From positions 1 through 44,053 of the forward strand of contig NBIV01000390.1 of NCBI GenBank assembly GCA_003194525.1: a stretch of 44,053 bases of DNA, in the 5' to 3' direction. Shown one piece after another: positions 19,753 to 28,780 of the stretch. A program made the translations under genes and the position numbers. Below the pieces are notes generated by a model. The model saw nothing but the letters and a program-made list of their open reading frames with translations, ran no database searches and had not been told where the DNA came from. Numbering within the stretch: the stretch's first letter is position 1; each line of letters opens with the position of its first letter. The stretch comes from Gracilariopsis chorda. Lineage: Eukaryota; Rhodophyta; Florideophyceae; Gracilariales; Gracilariaceae.

Positions 19753-20976
19753 CTAGAGCTTTGGACGTGCTTTCTCATTTTCCAGTGTTTGGGCAATTGC
19801 TGTTACAAGCCTTTCTATTTCCCCTTCTGTGTTATGGGCATGTATAATGATTCGAATTCTCTCCATTCCACGAGGAACAGTGGGAGATCGTATCGGATAA
19901 ACATCGAAGCCCTTCTTTATGAGCTTGTTTGCGACACGGACGCATTGGGTGTTTCCAGGAATGGCTATTCCTTCAATTGGCGTTTTGACTTTGTGGTGAA
20001 GGATGCAGTCGGAAGGAAGGCGTGTGGACGCATATGTGTAAAAATGATCAACCAGGCTCCAAACTCGGCGTCTAGCTTTATGAGCTTCTAAGCTCTTCAT
20101 GAAGGTATACACCGCTTGCAAAACGGCGACGCTGTGAGGGGGAAGGGCAGTGGAGTAGATAAAAGGACGTGCGTAGTTGACTAGGTACAGTTTCAATGTG
20201 GCTGATCCCAAGATGACAGCTCCGTGAGCCGCAAATGCTTTCCCGTGCGTTACAACCCTTGCTAAGAGGTTGGGATGGTTTTGTATTTTATGATGAACAC
20301 ACAAACCTGCTCCGTTGGGTCCGTACAACCCTCCTGAATGAGCTTCATCTACAATTAGGTACATTTCTCTCGATAATTGTTTCTCTAATGCGCACAAGGA
20401 GTTGAGCAGATCTACAAGAGGGGCCAGGTCACCGTCCATGGAATAGACTGACTCCACGCACACAATTACGCTTCCGGGATGCTGTGAAACTGCCTTCCTG
20501 ACGTTTGCTGTCATTGAACGCACGTCATTATGACGAAACGCGAATAGATTGTTGCGAGCTCTACTCATACGCATGCCATCATGCACGGAAGCATGAATCA
20601 GTTCGTCATGTATTATAGCATCCTGTGGTCCAGGTACGCTTGAAAGAAGCGACAAATTGGCATCATATCCCGAATTCATCAGCAAAGCGGTTTGAGCGCA
20701 ATGAAAAGTAGCCGCCGTGCTTTCGAACAGTTCCACACGTCGCGAGTGTCCGGAGAGCAAGCGAGAGCCTGTGGATCCCGTGGAAGAGGGGGCTCGAGGA
20801 TGAGAAGTGATATACTTGGCCACGAATTGTTGATATTTGTAGTTGGTGCAGAAACCTAGATAATCATTGGAAGAGAAGTCGCATGCTGTGGACACGGGTA
20901 TTCGAAGTTTGCGCAGCGCTCCTTTTGCCTTTCTGCTTTCGAGGGCCCCGTTTATCCTTGCATGTAGTCCCTCCAT
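19753..20976 (-). CDS. bioF: 8-amino-7-oxononanoate synthase (KAPA synthase), 407 aa
   Basis: PLP-dependent alpha-oxoamine synthase that joins pimeloyl-CoA (or ACP) and alanine in biotin synthesis. I chose the ATG at 20976; the frame extends six codons further up without an ATG. Signature blocks in order: DFSSNDYLGF, GSTGSRLLSGHS, SGYDANLSLLS, HDELIHASVHDG, FRHND, VESVYSMDGDLAPL, DEAHSGGLYGPNGAG, and the Schiff-base lysine in THGKAFAAHG. The F-R-H-N-D and DELIHAS blocks favour KAPA synthase over 5-aminolevulinate synthase or serine palmitoyltransferase. Length is near the bacterial ~385 aa, with no evident long transit peptide, so a cytosolic or peroxisomal location is possible (C-terminus ends RPKL). 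Intronless. Confidence 0.88.
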   Translation of the reverse strand: MEGLHARINGALESRKAKGALRKLRIPVSTACDFSSNDYLGFCTNYKYQQFVAKYITSHPRAPSSTGSTGSRLLSGHSRRVELFESTAATFHCAQTALLMNSGYDANLSLLSSVPGPQDAIIHDELIHASVHDGMRMSRARNNLFAFRHNDVRSMTANVRKAVSQHPGSVIVCVESVYSMDGDLAPLVDLLNSLCALEKQLSREMYLIVDEAHSGGLYGPNGAGLCVHHKIQNHPNLLARVVTHGKAFAAHGAVILGSATLKLYLVNYARPFIYSTALPPHSVAVLQAVYTFMKSLEAHKARRRVWSLVDHFYTYASTRLPSDCILHHKVKTPIEGIAIPGNTQCVRVANKLIKKGFDVYPIRSPTVPRGMERIRIIIHAHNTEGEIERLVTAIAQTLENEKARPKL

Positions 20977-21150
20977 CGTGCTCCCGGCGGGCAAAGTTTT
21001 AAGGATGAGGGTTAAGGCTTAGATTGCTAGCCCTTTGTTCGATGCACAAGTGCGGTTGAGCTCATGGGACCACGACCGGTCTCGACATGCAACGTTTTTC
21101 TACGCTGTGTTGCTGCCTTCATAACATCAAATGAATAGACTGGAAACACT

Positions 21151-21567
21151 TTACGAGCAATTTAAATTAATTTCTTTGCGCATTCGATACCTACTGTAGT
21201 CAGTAAGAGCAAACCTTTGATAGCAAGGAAGCATCATCAACGCCTCTCGTTCTGCATGCAGTGATTGCCCCGCTTCAGTTGCACGAGCATTCTTTCTTTT
21301 TCTTGCGGGTTCGGGAATGTTCAAGAGTAGGGGAGAAAGTGTTAGAACGGCAACCAAGGGTATGGTTAGTATGTAGGTACGGCTCACCCTAAGGTTTCTA
21401 CACCTAAAATGGACAATATCGTGCACAATAATCGCGCCCACGGAGCACAGGGAAATTGTACGCATGTTATTTCTGTTCCACACTAACCTCTTTAACCCTC
21501 TAACACTTAGACAGAGCCAAGGCAGTGTAGAAACGGTTCGCCTGCGTGGGACAACCCACGAAGACAT
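21151..21567 (-). CDS. Hypothetical small protein, 138 aa
   Basis: ATG at 21567, open to 21151. The middle holds one hydrophobic stretch (YILTIPLVAVLTLSPLLLNI) followed by a basic segment and a hydrophilic C-terminus, compatible with a single-pass membrane protein. No family is recognised, and no conserved neighbours support it. It may be a chance frame in an AT-richer spacer. Confidence 0.2.
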   Translation of the reverse strand: MSSWVVPRRRTVSTLPWLCLSVRGLKRLVWNRNNMRTISLCSVGAIIVHDIVHFRCRNLRVSRTYILTIPLVAVLTLSPLLLNIPEPARKRKNARATEAGQSLHAEREALMMLPCYQRFALTDYSRYRMRKEINLNCS

Positions 21568-22125
21568 AAACAGGGAGAACCTTCTCTCGTGCTGTACACT
21601 GCTCTACCCAAGCAACACCACAATAGAATAAGTACAGTACAATCAACCAGCGTGGAGTCCTCGCGTGAGGGACGCGGAACATCGCTCTCCATGTACCTGA
21701 ATCGCGAAATCCAGGTTGCGGACAGCCGCCTCGTGTCTAGCGCAGGTACGAGAACGGTAACACTGGACAGTTTTTGCAGACAACAGCGCATTGTCTGTCC
21801 CGATGTAGAAACGTGGGCACATTTCGTGCTCCGCAAACAGAAAGCAACCACAGTCCATTCTGCGGCGTGTTCTTGTTGTCGTCTTGAGCCGCGATTTTGC
21901 GTAGGCTTCGCGATACGAAAGCAACACCCCAGCAGCAACTCACGTTGTTCTAGAAAGCTCATCGCAACCGACAAATTTCAGCTCACCAGTGCTTCCACAA
22001 CATCCCAAATGTTACCGCTGGTAGATAACACCATCAACCGTCGCCAAATCGGCCCGAATCACCGTTGCTGCAATCCGTTGAAACCAGTGCGCCAGCCTGC
22101 CCGATATTCCCGGCAACACTGCATT

Positions 22126-22156
22126 ATGCAGGATGTACATGATGTACATCCTGCAT
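22126..22156. repeat. 31-bp palindrome (15-bp arms, 1-nt centre)
   Basis: ATGCAGGATGTACAT, G, then its exact reverse complement. It could extrude as a cruciform, fold as a hairpin in RNA, or bind a dimeric protein. It lies about 280 bp downstream of the AAA ATPase stop codon and is not part of any recognised element. Confidence 0.75.
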
Positions 22157-22437
22157 TGAGATCATCGTCTGGTGACCATCAGACTGAGTTCAGGGGCCCC
22201 GACTCGATGTAAGAGAAACCTTTTAAGTGTGCTTCAGCACCTCGCTCATGACATCGAACCCGGTTTGAAAGGTAACGGTTCGGGTCGTTGGGGAGAAATG
22301 TGACCACTCGCGCAGACAAAAGAAGACACCCATGTAGACGACATCGATAAGTGTGCGTGCTCGCACGCGTAGCGTTGCCACGGTACCGTACGTATCTGGC
22401 CAACCATTGGTGAAGAACAAGAAAGTAAGCACGGACG

Positions 22438-24018
22438 CTACGTAAGCAGCTTGAAATGTCTCATGGCTATGGTTGGTTTACGGTCAACGGAAAAGATGTG
22501 GGCCGGTTGAGTAGCGGGATTTCGAGCTCCATAAAGCTCTCGTAAAGCGGACAGAGCGGCTTCAGTACACAATGCCTTTAAGTCAGCGCCCGAATAACGA
22601 GGGGTACGTCTGGCAATGAGGTGCAAATCGATGTCAGGATGCAGCGACAAGCTGCGTGTGTGAATGCGCAATATGCCCAAGCGTGTGTGCTCATCAGGGA
22701 GGTGCACTTTCAAAATGTCGTCAAAGCGTCCCGGGCGCAATAAAGCGTCGTCAAGAAGGTCAACGCGATTTGTTGCAGCGATAACAAGTACTCCTTGAGC
22801 TGACACAATGCCATCCATCTCGGTTAGCAGTGTACTAAGCACACGCTGTTGAACAGCATTACCATCAACAAGACCACTGATCGAGCGCTTTCCCACAATT
22901 GCATCAATCTCATCGATAAACAGAATGCTGGGTGCGGCCACTCTGGCGGTAGAAAAGGCGTCACGTAGAATGCGCTCAGCCTCGCCGAGATAACAGGAGT
23001 AGATATCGGCTCCGCTGAGTCTAATAAACGGCAGGTGACTGTCGGAAGCGGCGGCGCGCACTAGAGAGGTCTTGCTGCATCCTGGAGGGCCGTGCAATAA
23101 AATTCCGCGCGGCGCTTTCAGTGCGAGGCGATTGAAGGTAGCTGCGTAACGAACAGGCCACTCGAGCGCGATTTTCAAGCGACGTTTGACGTGGTGCATT
23201 CCAGCAATGGAGCTCCACGACATGTCTGGCACCGCGGCAGCAACATGATGGCGAAGCACGGATGGCTTGGTGTCCCGGAAAGCGCGATCCAAAGAAAGTG
23301 AAGATGGATAGGAGTGTTCGCGGTGGTGCTGTTGTAGTTGGTGAGATTGAGCGGCGTCGCACAATGATCGCAAATCGGCTGCAACGAATGCAGACGTTCT
23401 CTCGGCGATGCGAGTGAGGTGGTGCGGATTGGCGCGTGGTAGCATGCGGTTGAGAAAGTGCAGTCGCTCCTGAAGTGAGGGCGGTTGCAACGCGACTTGG
23501 CGGTGGAAGCGGGTGGGGCTTAACAGCGCAGAATGGACAGCATGCGGGCGATTGGTAGCGGCAATGACGACGAGGAGCGGCTTATGGGCGGCGGACGGCC
23601 ACTTGGAGCGACGCGGGGGCGGGTTGAGCACGGCCATCAACAGCGCCGCAGCGGGGGTAGGCACGGCATTTCGCGCAGCGGAGGCGGACGACGACGCGGG
23701 ACAGACGGCGTCGATCTCATCGACGAACAAGAGCGACACTGACGAGGTGGGGGCGGTACGCGCCGATCGCAACGCATGGGCAAGACGCAGATGCACTTGC
23801 GGCACGGGGTTGACGACGAACAAAGGCAGGTTGAGCTCGTGGGCGACAAGACGTACTGCGGCGGACTTGCCCACACCAGGCGGGCCGCTGAGCAGCAGCG
23901 CAGTGGGGAATGACGAGCGAAGCCGCTGACTGTGATCTCGCAGCGCGCGTGGACGCGCATCGATGAGGGGCTGGAGCAATGCGCGCACGGTGTGCGTGGC
24001 GGCGGTGTCGCAGTGCAT
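22438..24018 (-). CDS. Tandem AAA ATPase, AFG2/SPATA5-like, 526 aa
   Basis: Two type-II AAA modules. D1 has Walker A GPPGVGKS near residue 45, Walker B LLFVDEID, and a sensor block VVIAATNRPHAV. D2 has GPPGCSKT, ILFIDEIDAIVGKR and ATNRVDLLDDALLRPGRFD with the arginine finger. GPPGCSKT in D2 is characteristic of the AFG2/SPATA5/SPATA5L1 group, hexameric unfoldases acting in 60S ribosome maturation and replisome turnover. Human members are about 750-890 residues with an N-domain. This one begins only ~40 residues before the first Walker A, so the N-domain is missing or not encoded here. D1 is also divergent (no RPGRFD; SPTRFH instead), suggesting that D1 may bind but not hydrolyse ATP. ATG at 24018, intronless, divergent from the zinc-finger gene. 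Confidence 0.85.
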   Translation of the reverse strand: MHCDTAATHTVRALLQPLIDARPRALRDHSQRLRSSFPTALLLSGPPGVGKSAAVRLVAHELNLPLFVVNPVPQVHLRLAHALRSARTAPTSSVSLLFVDEIDAVCPASSSASAARNAVPTPAAALLMAVLNPPPRRSKWPSAAHKPLLVVIAATNRPHAVHSALLSPTRFHRQVALQPPSLQERLHFLNRMLPRANPHHLTRIAERTSAFVAADLRSLCDAAQSHQLQQHHREHSYPSSLSLDRAFRDTKPSVLRHHVAAAVPDMSWSSIAGMHHVKRRLKIALEWPVRYAATFNRLALKAPRGILLHGPPGCSKTSLVRAAASDSHLPFIRLSGADIYSCYLGEAERILRDAFSTARVAAPSILFIDEIDAIVGKRSISGLVDGNAVQQRVLSTLLTEMDGIVSAQGVLVIAATNRVDLLDDALLRPGRFDDILKVHLPDEHTRLGILRIHTRSLSLHPDIDLHLIARRTPRYSGADLKALCTEAALSALRELYGARNPATQPAHIFSVDRKPTIAMRHFKLLT

Positions 24019-24548
24019 GGCGCCGTGCGGCGGCGTGCGGCGGCGGCACGCACGCCACGAGCATCACGCGTCGAAACCAAACAAGTGGAGGCGACGCCTG
24101 CGTCAGCAGCGCGTGTCACAAAGCTAAAATGCGTGTGGACCACAACACGGCGTGCACCCACAATTTGGCGCACGTTCCGCCCCGACTGCAGCCCCGACCA
24201 CGGCCCGGTGCGCGCACCAACAAGCGTTTCATCATGAAACTTTCGTGGCGCGCGCCTGCGTGACGCTCCTGCACTGCGTCGATCACCTTTTCTTCCGCTC
24301 CTTGCCGCTCCTTGCCGCTCCTTGCCGCTCCGCTCTCCCCACCCACCCTCTAAAGTTTACCCCCCCCCACCCCCAAAGTTACACTCTCGCACCACTTCCG
24401 CGTCATAAAAACAATCCCCCCAACCCCTTCCCCTGTGCACATCCCGCGCGCTATTGTACCTTCTCCACTCCTCCCCCTCCTCTTCATCTCGTCCTGTCAC
24501 AAACTCCCTCCCAGTCGCGCTTTCGCGCTTCCGACACTCTCCACCACC
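24019..24548. promoter_or_regulatory. Bidirectional promoter region
   Basis: 530 bp between the divergent start codons of the AAA ATPase (24018, minus) and the zinc-finger gene (24549, plus). It contains three exact tandem copies of CTTGCCGCTC (24301-24330), then C-rich tracts (e.g. 24361-24372) and CT-rich sequence up to a CCACCACCATG start. No TATA box is obvious. A pyrimidine-rich initiator on the plus strand is likely. Confidence 0.6.
24301..24330. repeat. 10-bp tandem repeat, three exact copies
   Basis: CTTGCCGCTC x3, preceded by a partial copy (TTCCGCTC) and followed by a further CGCTC. It sits in the shared promoter about 220 bp upstream of the zinc-finger ATG and could vary in copy number between strains. 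Confidence 0.85.
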
Positions 24549-26334
24549 ATGCTTAACCTCACGGAAGCGAACGTGTCCCACCCCGCGCCCATTGTGCCCA
24601 ACTACATGAGTGACGGCTCCGAGCTCTTCCCCTATCTGTGGCGCCACTTCCTCCGCCACCAGCCCGTGCGCGACTGGCTCATGCGTCGTCCTCCCTACCA
24701 CCGCACCGCCATATCCCCCGCCCACGTCGCCCAAGGCGTAGCCTTCTGCTGCAACTTTGAAACCCCCGACGTGTGGGCCGACATGGATTCCTCCTTCGAA
24801 ATGGGCGAGATGTTCATCCCGGACCACAAGTACCATCAGTTCATGTGCGGTTCCATCGTTGCCGCCACTCCCTTTCACAAGCATCTTATCTGCGCGTTGG
24901 GTCAAGCCGCCGCTCGCGACTACCGCGTCCTCCCCTCCTACCGCACCCGCGTCCGTCGCATGGTTGTCGATATGGTCTCCTCCCGCTCAATAAACATGTT
25001 CGAGTTCTCCTGGATGGAGGACGGCATGCTCATTGTCACCGCTAAGATACTTGTCCCACCGCCCCCGGGCACCCTCAAGGCCACGGCCGGATGCACTGGT
25101 GCATTCGCTCTCTTTGACAACGTCGCGCCCGGTGGTGATCTCCCCGCCGCCCCGCGCTCCTTTGTTAGCTTTGTGGAGGCTCCGCGCTGTCCGACTTGCT
25201 ATCAACAGGGCGCCTTAGGATGCTGCTGTCCCAACTCGCCGTCGTTGCTGGAAGCTGAATCGTCCGCTATCTGGCCCCCGACGTTTGAAACCGACAAGCA
25301 CGAACCCACCGTGCATACAATGACCAACGTGCGTGCAAAACTTGCATGCATTCAACGCGTGGCCCATGTGAAGGTCACTGCTCATGTCGTCACGCCGCAG
25401 ACCTTGCTCCGCGGCAATGGCCTGCCGTGGCGAACCTATAAACTTGGCCCCAGTCGGTTTACCGTCAAGGCCGTCATGTTCCGCCCGTCCACCCCGTTGG
25501 AGGCGGATACTTTGCGTCAGGTCGCTGATAGGTGGCGCTTACTTCGTTCGGCTTCGCTGCGATATCTGTCTATGCGTACCGACGAGGACGGGGTTGAAAT
25601 GGAACAAGACCCACTGGAAGAGAGGCCGATGATAGATTTGACCGCAGTGCCTACTAAGCAGTTTTCGCATGAACCGAATGATCCGGATTTATGCACTTCT
25701 ATGCTGAGCGTACCCGCTTGTACGTTTGTGACTGAAATGCTCAAGGGAGCTCGTGCTGCTTCGCCTATGGATTTGGTACCTACGTATCCGCCCGAACAGA
25801 TTTCGGAAGTGAACGCTTGCTCGTCGTGTGGGCGAAGCAGGGAGCCTTTGCTTGATGAAAATGATTTGTCCGTCTGTTCTTGTGACCTGTTGTCTGTTCT
25901 TAGTGAGCGAACTGCTTCGCTGGAGTCTCTGTCGCCTTCTTTGGATGATTCGAAGAACTGTGAGTCGGTGAATTCAAAGTGTTTGAAACGACCCACTTGT
26001 TCGTTGTGTGGGAAGACGTTCTCACAGCAGGGCAGCTTGAACCGGCACTTGAAGAATATTCACGAAGAAAAGAAGATTCCGTGCCAGTATTGCAACATGT
26101 CGTTTGGGCAGATGTTTGACTTACGGGTAGGTTGTGTGTGTGCGATTTGGCTTTTGTTTTTTTTTTTATGTTACGAGGAGTATGTACTAACGGGTGTGGT
26201 TTATTATTTTACTGGTTGCGAATTTGCAGAGGCATCAGAAGAGAAAACATCCGGATAGGCGCATTGCCAGCAAGAAATGCGAACGAATCGAAACGAAGAG
26301 CTTACGCGTACCTGTTGAGAGGATGAAGAACTGA
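24549..26334 (+). CDS. Two-finger C2H2 zinc-finger protein, 560 aa, one intron
   Basis: I chose the ATG at 24549 (ACCACCATGC); the frame is open upstream without an ATG. Exon 1 is 24549-26126, intron 26127-26229 (GTAGGT...TTTGCAG, 103 bp), exon 2 26230-26334. Without splicing the second finger is destroyed; with it both fingers are canonical: CSLCGKTFSQQGSLNRHLKNIH and CQYCNMSF followed by RHQKRKH with spacing C-X2-C-X12-H-X4-H. The tail is short and basic. The N-terminal ~250 residues form an unrecognised domain (FLRHQPVRDWLMRRP, VWADMDSSFEMGEMF, PDHKYHQF). A Cys cluster (CPTC...GCCCP) and a second CSSC...CSC cluster could bind further metal. Probably a nuclear DNA-binding regulator; target unknown. 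Confidence 0.82.
26127..26229 (+). other. Intron in the zinc-finger gene
   Basis: 103 bp, GT at 26127 and AG at 26228-26229, with a T10-class run and a pyrimidine-rich 3' part. Its removal restores the X12 spacing of the second C2H2 finger exactly, which fixes both borders. Confidence 0.88.
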
Positions 26335-26552
26335 CCAGCGGGCTGGTGTGCGTCGAGAAAGCTTAAGGTTACAGTTGTAGGGGCGACGACCGACAGTGGG
26401 TTGTAATTGATGTGTGGTGTAATTCATATGGGCGAGTGTCCGTGATGAGTGGATTGCAAGCTTGCAGATAGCTGTGTATTTATTCACGTTGTGTGGTTGA
26501 ATGGTTTGTACCAGACTGGTGTTTGTGGGGCATTGGGCAAGAAGTGAGGACG

Positions 26553-27125
26553 ATGGCAGGGTGTCGATGTTCTGGTGCAGGATGGCGAGCGGCGCGGACA
26601 GAAGCATATGGCGGTCTGTTGCTGCTAGTTGTTGGGGCGACGACTCTAGCTTTCGCTCGATGCCCAAGTCGGGTGATGGAGGCGAGCGCACGCACAGCGA
26701 ATTCAAAGCTGAGGACTGGGAGGGGAAGACTACCGCAGTCGGTTGCGTACGGCAATGCAGGCGTGGACGGGAGGATGCACGGCGGCTGGTGGGTCGGGCA
26801 TTTCGTTGACGGTGGGAGCATGAGGCACAGCAGTGCGGTTGAAACGAAATGGGCGTGGCACGCGGGTGGAAAACGGCATGACGGGTTTGCAACGAACAAA
26901 GTTGGTACGTCAATGGCGGTTCTGATCTCTGGAAGGCATCGACTGGAGTTTGAACGCTCGTATGTGGTGCTGGAGAAGGTCGGGGACTACGTGATTTGGG
27001 GAGCCGGGGTGGCTCACTCGTGGAGTGCGCTTGAGGACAGCACAATTCTGAGCATTCGGTGGCCTTCGCTTTCGGGGGATCAGGGCGAGCGAGGGGCGGT
27101 GCTGAATGCATCGGGAGCGGTGTGA
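26553..27125 (+). CDS. Cupin-domain protein of cyanobacterial type, ~190 aa
   Basis: I chose the first ATG in frame, 26553; the true start could be later (e.g. the Met before EASARTANS). The C-terminal ~130 residues are a small cupin barrel: VAYGNAGVDGRM, GHFVD, VETKWAWHAGGKRHDGFATN, SMAVLISGRHRLEFE, VLEKVGDYVIWGAGVAHSW and ILSIRWPS. The final half matches the cyanobacterial cupin consensus I know, (LISGRFRLEF...GDYVLWGPGVPHSW...VRWPS), including the HSW metal-side histidine. Function is unknown. The N-terminal ~55 residues have a hydrophobic stretch (GGLLLLVVGATTLAF) that may be a targeting sequence. A proline-rich frame on the other strand is open for most of this length but has no homologue I know. 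Confidence 0.68.
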   Translation: MAGCRCSGAGWRAARTEAYGGLLLLVVGATTLAFARCPSRVMEASARTANSKLRTGRGRLPQSVAYGNAGVDGRMHGGWWVGHFVDGGSMRHSSAVETKWAWHAGGKRHDGFATNKVGTSMAVLISGRHRLEFERSYVVLEKVGDYVIWGAGVAHSWSALEDSTILSIRWPSLSGDQGERGAVLNASGAV

Positions 27126-27805
27126 TGGTGGCGGGTGGTGGAGTTGTGGAGGGGAGGAGATGACGTGGAGAGAAGGGTTTGTATGTTGCGTAAAAGTGTG
27201 GTTCAATTTGGTTTTTGGTTTGTTGCCTTTTTGGTGGAGCAAGCCAGCCAGCGCCGTGCGAAGCGGAAGCGGATGGCACAGCGATGCATGGCATGTGATT
27301 ATTAGATACACTTTGCGAGAAAGTGTGTTGTTGGTGGACGCGGCGTGGACGAATCAGAGCGGCGGCTGGCGCATTGTTGCTGCGATGCCACTGCTGTGGC
27401 GCGTTGTCGTTTTTTTTTTTCTTTTTTTTTTTTTTTGCTTGGTCTTCGTTGCGTTTTGGTGGAAGCTAAATTACTTGCTTCGTTTGCCACTTTTGCGCTT
27501 CCGCTCGCCGTTCGTTGCTGCGACCCTGCCTTACTGTGAGAGACGCTCAACGCCTGAACTTTGGTAAAAACGCAGTGCACCAACGGTAACCCCCTGGTAT
27601 CCTAACCGCCTTGCACGCCAACTCGCACGTACCTTTGTACCAAAGGTACCTACACCCCCGCACGCCAAACGACCACCCCATCACTTCACAAACATCACAA
27701 CATCACACACAACGTCGTCAACCTTGGATTGCTGCCTTCGTTGCTTTCGCTACGCTCAGCTTGTTTTGTCGCAACCAACGTTCACAACTAGCGTCCCTCG
27801 TCCAC
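27126..27805. other. Spacer upstream of the RING gene
   Basis: 680 bp between the cupin stop and the RING-protein ATG. It contains an interrupted T-run, T11-C-T15, at 27410-27436, and from about 27600 a C/A-rich, pyrimidine-leaning leader into the ATG at 27806. No gene seen. Confidence 0.5.
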
Positions 27806-28780
27806 ATGAGTTCTGACACGCCTTCCGCTCGTCGCTGGACCGCCCGTATCCTGCACCTGTTTCCTCGCCGTCGCCGTCGCGCACCGCACTCGCAGCGACC
27901 GTCCGTCGCGCCCGTGGACAGCAGTCCGCCAAGTCGTACCACACGAAATCGACAGCCACGTCCATCCGATACGCCGTCTGTTGACTTGTCGCTCTCCAAT
28001 TCGCACTCCAATTCGCACTCCAATTCAACGCCCGCACTGCCGTCACCCCCCGCCGCTCGCTACCCACGCTTAGATGATGCAGATCATCTCGCCGACGTCA
28101 ACCACTCCACCGCCGTAATGTACTCCGTGCTGGCCGACATTGAAGACGGCGACATGGTGGCCATAGTCAATCCCATGTCCGATGACGACGACTACCAAAT
28201 GGCCAGACCGGAATATCGCCTCTTTCAAGAGCGCGTTCGCTTTGCCAATGGCCGCAATACTTACTACTTTGCGGGGCGGAGACAAACTCGTATCAGTCGT
28301 ATTAACGATGAATTTGCTAATGAGTTTAGAAGGAACTTGCGAATGTTGAGAAGCAACATGGCTGGCGCTAGTGTCAACCGCTATGAATGTGCTGCAAGTG
28401 ATGACCAAATCGAAGCTTTGCCTACCATCGTGATGGAAAAGGGAGACACCAGATCCGTCAAACAGATCTTCGACAGCATGAAAGATGATTCACATGTTGC
28501 TGTTGCCGCCCCCGCCACCGCTGCTTCGCACCAATGTGGAGGCCTTATGACCAGTTATACGGAATGTGCCATCTGCCTCTGTGAGTTTGAGGCGGGCGAT
28601 GAAATCACCGCTTTGCCTTGCGGACATGTGTTTCATCTCACTGGTTGTGTTCGAGAGTGGCTCCGAAATCACGCCCGAACTTGTCCCACTTGTCGTGCCG
28701 ATATTTGCGCGCCGTCTTGTGCATCGGATGATGTCAACTCACATTCCGCTACTTTGGCCACCTCGGAAGACTTGACATGA
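27806..28780 (+). CDS. RING-H2 E3 ubiquitin ligase-like protein, 324 aa
   Basis: I chose the ATG at 27806; upstream codons are open but without an ATG. The N-terminal ~90 residues are Arg/Ser/Pro-rich, with a run of NSHS repeats (SNSHSNSHSNS). Then come an acidic middle (SDDDDYQMARPEYRLF), an Arg-rich helix (RRNLRMLRSN), and a C-terminal RING: CAICLCEF, then LPCGHVFHLTGCVREWL, then CPTC. The linker IEALPTIVMEKG before the RING resembles the GLD-type segment of ATL/RNF-like E3s. One oddity: the His-to-Cys spacing is three residues (H-LTG-C) rather than the usual two. No transmembrane segment, so likely soluble. Intronless. Confidence 0.82.
   Translation: MSSDTPSARRWTARILHLFPRRRRRAPHSQRPSVAPVDSSPPSRTTRNRQPRPSDTPSVDLSLSNSHSNSHSNSTPALPSPPAARYPRLDDADHLADVNHSTAVMYSVLADIEDGDMVAIVNPMSDDDDYQMARPEYRLFQERVRFANGRNTYYFAGRRQTRISRINDEFANEFRRNLRMLRSNMAGASVNRYECAASDDQIEALPTIVMEKGDTRSVKQIFDSMKDDSHVAVAAPATAASHQCGGLMTSYTECAICLCEFEAGDEITALPCGHVFHLTGCVREWLRNHARTCPTCRADICAPSCASDDVNSHSATLATSEDLT

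Larger units (their letters stand above)
20977..22437. other. Intergenic region between KAPA synthase and AAA ATPase genes
   Basis: About 1.46 kb. It holds one weak minus-strand ORF (21151-21567), overlapping frames on both strands at 21500-22210 that I do not trust, and a near-perfect 31-bp palindrome at 22126-22156. The two flanking genes are both on the minus strand, so the region should carry the KAPA synthase promoter and the AAA gene 3' end. Confidence 0.45.

Noticed and set aside
21302..21387. Possible intron (GTGAGC donor, CTAAC motifs, CAAG acceptor) in the minus-strand ORF 21151-21567
   Set aside because: The branch-like TACTAAC is only ~15 nt from the donor, and removal of 86 bp breaks the open frame. 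No homology to guide it.
21691..22212. Plus-strand 174-codon frame in the spacer
   Set aside because: No domain, overlaps several equally long frames on the other strand, and runs across the palindrome. Most likely open by chance.
26335..27294. Long proline-rich minus-strand frame opposite the cupin gene
   Set aside because: Its composition is what the reverse complement of a Gly/Val/Arg-rich coding strand gives, and the plus-strand frame has a recognisable cupin domain.
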